Assembly (NCBI GenBank): GCA_002706405.1
Contig: PALN01000084.1
Span: 1 to 64,000, forward strand
From: Rhodospirillaceae bacterium
GTDB taxonomy: Bacteria > Pseudomonadota > Alphaproteobacteria > Rhodospirillales > Casp-alpha2
Length of the DNA stretch: 64,000 nucleotides
Direction: 5' to 3'
Part shown: in pieces, positions 61,647-64,000 of the stretch
Layout of the letters: each line of letters opens with the position of its first letter
How positions within the stretch are numbered: position 1 is the stretch's first letter
Notes under the pieces: generated by a model
What the model was told of the DNA's origin: nothing
Seen by the model: the letters and a program-made list of their open reading frames with translations, nothing else
The model's database searches: none
Translations under genes and position numbers: made by a program

Positions 61647-62384
61647 TCAGATCATGGCCATCCCGCCGTTGACATGGATTGTCTGCCCCGTGACGTAGGC
61701 GGCTTCGTCGCTGGCCAGGAAAAGGGCGGCGGCGGCGATTTCGTCCGACGTGCCCATGCGGCCTGCGGGAATCGCCCCCATGATGCCTTCCTTCTGGGCG
61801 TCGGTCAGTTCGTCGGTCATCGCCGTCTGGATGAAGCCCGGCGCGATGCAATTGACCGTGATTCCCCGCGCCGCCACTTCCTGCGCCAGTGATTTGGACA
61901 TGCCGATCATGCCGGCCTTGGACGCCGCGTAATTGGCCTGTCCCGCGTTGCCGGTCACACCGACAATGGACGTGATGCCGATGATTCGGCCCAGGCGCTT
62001 CTTCATCATTCCGCGCAGAACCGCCCGTGACAGGCGAAACGCAGCCGTCAGGTTCACGTCGATGACCTGCTGCCAGTCTTCGTCCTTCATGCGCATCATC
62101 AAGGTATCGCGGGTCAGGCCCGCGTTGTTGACCAGGATGTCGATGCCACCCATGGCGGATTCGGCCTCGGCGGCGAGCTTGTCCGTACCTTCGGCCGACG
62201 ACAGGTCGGCAGGCAGGACATGGGCGCGCGCGCCCAGTTCCTTGGCCAGCGGCTCCAGGGCATCCACCCGGCGCCCCGACAGCCCGACATCGGCCCCCGC
62301 GTCATGCAGCGCGCGGGCGATGGCCCCGCCGATGCCGCCCGAAGCCCCGGTCACCAGGGCCGTTTTTCCCGTAAGATCGAACAT
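61647..62384 (-). CDS. fabG: 3-oxoacyl-ACP reductase
   Basis: A 245-residue SDR that reduces 3-oxoacyl-ACP with NADPH. The cofactor loop is VTGASGGIGGAIARAL, then LVNNAGLTRDTLMMRMKDED, catalytic Ser in ITSIVGVTGNAGQ and YAASKAGMIG, with complete YxxxK. SD AGAGGAAACCGCG before the ATG. After the stop a small ACCCTC/GAGGGT hairpin (61621-61634) may cut transcription before acpP. It lies 38 bases downstream of fabD. Confidence 0.97.
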   Translation of the reverse strand: MFDLTGKTALVTGASGGIGGAIARALHDAGADVGLSGRRVDALEPLAKELGARAHVLPADLSSAEGTDKLAAEAESAMGGIDILVNNAGLTRDTLMMRMKDEDWQQVIDVNLTAAFRLSRAVLRGMMKKRLGRIIGITSIVGVTGNAGQANYAASKAGMIGMSKSLAQEVAARGITVNCIAPGFIQTAMTDELTDAQKEGIMGAIPAGRMGTSDEIAAAALFLASDEAAYVTGQTIHVNGGMAMI

Positions 62385-62422
62385 CGCGGTTTCCTCTTTC
62401 CCCTATGTTAAAGCAGCCAGCG

Positions 62423-63382
62423 TCACAGCGAAGCCAGAAACGCCTCGACCTCGTCCGGCGTGCCCACGTTCTGGACGGTCAGATCACGGTCGATGCGGCG
62501 TGCCAGACCGGCCAGGATTTTGCCCGAGCCGATCTCGACCAGGGTGTCGATGCCCTGGGCCTTCAACTGCTGAATGCTCTCCCGCCAACGCACCATACCG
62601 GTCACCTGTTCGACCAGAAGACGCTTGATCTCGGCCGGATCCTCGACCGGCGCGGCGGTGATGTTGGCCATCACCGGGGCGGCCGGAGCATTGATCTGCA
62701 CAGCCCCCAAAGCCGCGTCCATGGCGTCGGCGGCGGGCTGCATCAGCGCGCAATGGAACGGGGCGGACACCGGCAGCAGGACAGCGCGCTTGGCGCCCGC
62801 CTCCTTGGCCAGGTCGCAGGCTCGCTCGACCGCGGCGGTCGAGCCGGAGATCACGATCTGGCCCGGCGCGTTGTCGTTGCCGGCCTGGCAGACCTCGCCC
62901 TCCGTGGCGCCCGGGGCGGCCATGGCGTCGGCGCAGACCTTTTCCACCGCGTCCATTTCCAGGCCCATGAGCGCCGCCATGGCGCCCTGGCCCACGGGCA
63001 CGGCCTTCTGCATTTCCGTGCCGCGCGTCTTGAGAAGGCGCGCCGTATCGGCCAGCGAGAAAGACCCGGCGGCGGCCAGGGCCGAATATTCGCCCAGCGA
63101 ATGGCCGGCCACGAAGTCGGCCTGTGCCTTGATGTCGAAACCGCCTTCCGCGCGCAGCACGGCGAGAACGGCCAGACTGGCCGTCATGATCGCGGGCTGG
63201 GCGTTGGCCGTCAGGGTCAGGTCATCCTCCGGCCCCTCGAACATGATCTTGGAAAGTTTCTGCTTCAGGGTTTCATCCACTTCCTCGTGGACTTCGCGGG
63301 CGGCGGCGAAGGCATCATAGATGTCCTTACCCATGCCCACGGTCTGGGACCCTTGCCCCGGAAAAATCAGCGCGCGTGCCAT
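62423..63382 (-). CDS. fabD: Malonyl-CoA:ACP transacylase
   Basis: A 319-residue alpha/beta-hydrolase-like acyltransferase that loads malonate onto ACP. It begins LIFPGQGSQTVGMGKDIYDA; the nucleophilic serine is in FVAGHSLGEYSALAAAG and the catalytic histidine in VSAPFHCALMQPA. First gene of fabD-fabG-acpP-fabF-mltG, divergent from rpsF over 272 bases. Confidence 0.97.
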   Translation of the reverse strand: MARALIFPGQGSQTVGMGKDIYDAFAAAREVHEEVDETLKQKLSKIMFEGPEDDLTLTANAQPAIMTASLAVLAVLRAEGGFDIKAQADFVAGHSLGEYSALAAAGSFSLADTARLLKTRGTEMQKAVPVGQGAMAALMGLEMDAVEKVCADAMAAPGATEGEVCQAGNDNAPGQIVISGSTAAVERACDLAKEAGAKRAVLLPVSAPFHCALMQPAADAMDAALGAVQINAPAAPVMANITAAPVEDPAEIKRLLVEQVTGMVRWRESIQQLKAQGIDTLVEIGSGKILAGLARRIDRDLTVQNVGTPDEVEAFLASL

Positions 63383-63522
63383 GAAAGCGACTGTGCTCCC
63401 TTCGTTGAATTGGGGCGAGAGGTATTGCCGCCCCGCCCCTGGACTGTCAAGGGCGCAGGACGAGGGTAGCCGGTGGGCGCCCGCCCCTCAACATCTGCTT
63501 GAAACGCTGAATTTCTGCCTGC

Positions 63523-63550
63523 TTGCGCGGTTTCCGGGAATGTGTATAGT
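63523..63550 (+). promoter_or_regulatory. Promoter of rpsF
   Basis: TTGCGC (63523-63528) and TATAGT (63545-63550) are 16 bases apart. The first base of the transcript would be near 63557, giving a structured leader of about 100 bases before rpsF. Confidence 0.6.
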
Positions 63551-63560
63551 GCGCCGCCTC

Positions 63561-63628
63561 GGGGCAAATTCCCCGACCTCCTTGTCGGTCAGGAAACGTG
63601 TATGGCCGGCTATGTCCCCATGGTGGGG
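63561..63628 (+). promoter_or_regulatory. Structured rpsF leader, possible ribosomal-protein autoregulation site
   Basis: Three stems can form: GGGG/CCCC (63561-63574), CCGAC/GTCGG (63573-63588, sharing bases with the first, so the two are alternatives), and CCCC/GGGG around ATGGT (63616-63628). rpsF leaders in many bacteria carry an S6:S18-binding structure; whether this one does cannot be told without a covariance model. Confidence 0.4.
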
Positions 63629-63654
63629 GCTGAGACAAGCCAAAGGGAGCTTAT

Positions 63655-64000
63655 ATGCCTTATTACGAAAGCGTGTTTATCGCGCGACCCGACATCTCGT
63701 CCGCACAGGTCGACGGTCTGGTCGAACTCTTCGAAAAAGCCATCGCCGGCGGCGGCGGCAGCATCCAGAAGAAAGAATACTGGGGGCTGCGCAACCTTGC
63801 CTATCGGATCAAGAAGAACCGCAAGGGCCACTACATGCTCATGAACATCGATGCGCCGGCCGATGCCGTCGCCGAGATGGAGCGCCAGATGCGGATCAAC
63901 GAAGACGTCATGCGTCACATGACCCTGCGCGTCGACGAACTTGAAGAAGGCCCGTCGATCATCATTCAGAATAAGGACCGCGGCGACGAACGTCCGCGCC
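63655..64000 (+). CDS. rpsF: 30S ribosomal protein S6, N-terminal part (3' end outside the window)
   Basis: The first 115 codons of S6. It starts [20 protein letters not shown] and has [20 protein letters not shown] and [16 protein letters not shown], all family-typical. S6 binds 16S rRNA together with S18. SD AAAGGGAG lies 5 bases before the ATG. The right edge cuts the gene in its charged C-terminal tail; rpsR and rplI would be expected next. Confidence 0.97.
   Translation, partial: MPYYESVFIARPDISSAQVDGLVELFEKAIAGGGGSIQKKEYWGLRNLAYRIKKNRKGHYMLMNIDAPADAVAEMERQMRINEDVMRHMTLRVDELEEGPSIIIQNKDRGDERPR

Noticed and set aside
1-64000. CRISPR arrays, insertion sequences, integrases or attachment repeats
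   Set aside because: None seen on reading through: no regularly spaced repeats, no transposase or recombinase motifs, and no flanking repeats around the accessory interval.

Overview
The window is high-GC DNA from a Gram-negative bacterium, most likely an alphaproteobacterium of the Rhodospirillales type. The reasons are: an Hda-type DnaA homologue next to DUF2066 and AI-2E permease genes and opposite purM-purN; neighbouring pepA and holC; an lptF-lptG-lptD-surA-pdxA-rsmA run ending against gmk-yicC; and an acyl-chain block (fabD, fabG, acpP, fabF, mltG) divergent from rpsF. I see no rRNA, no convincing tRNA, no CRISPR array, no insertion sequence and no prophage. Coding density is high, and many neighbours overlap by ATGA or share stop-codon bases. 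The order-based placement is from general knowledge, not a search.

Layout. 0-3.6 kb: the end of a chemoreceptor gene, a single-domain response regulator, an SDR and a glycosyltransferase. 3.5-9.8 kb: hda, AI-2E permease and DUF2066 face purM-purN, followed by ndk and oxyR. 9.8-10.3 kb is the only gene-free stretch above 300 bases. 10.3-15 kb: an ABC-F ATPase, a metal-receptor-fold protein, an MFS carrier and an unrecognised membrane protein. 15-25 kb is metabolic: an IclR-type regulator at the end of a TRAP transporter operon, a divergent GMC flavoprotein oxidoreductase, a TerC protein, and a cyclase / CoA-transferase / CitE-like lyase operon. 25-27.5 kb: holC, a DUF2059 protein and pepA.

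27.6-47.7 kb is an accessory-rich interval between pepA-holC and lptFG. It holds a class II aldolase, an AmmeMemoRadiSam locus (a radical SAM enzyme divergent from a MEMO-AMMECR1 fusion), cysQ, a Sua5/TsaC protein, a DEDD exonuclease, an MFS-AraC divergent pair, a TauE/MFS/ArsC-like run, yaaA, a chromate transporter, a D-threonine-aldolase-like enzyme, an AsmA-like protein, a DUF2061 protein, a small c'-type cytochrome, a D-aminoacylase and an acyl-CoA dehydrogenase. 47.8-55.6 kb is the LPS export and outer-membrane biogenesis run. 55.6-63.4 kb carries gmk, yicC, two inserted SDR genes, mltG and the fatty-acid synthesis genes. The right edge cuts rpsF.

Most noteworthy: the AmmeMemoRadiSam locus, a conserved system without a settled function; a probable ATT start codon on purM; a structured divergent control region between the TRAP operon and the GMC oxidoreductase; an unknown membrane protein whose ribosome-binding site lies just after a perfect hairpin; and two SDR proteins lacking the normal YxxxK active site. 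All functional calls rest on motifs and family knowledge read by eye.
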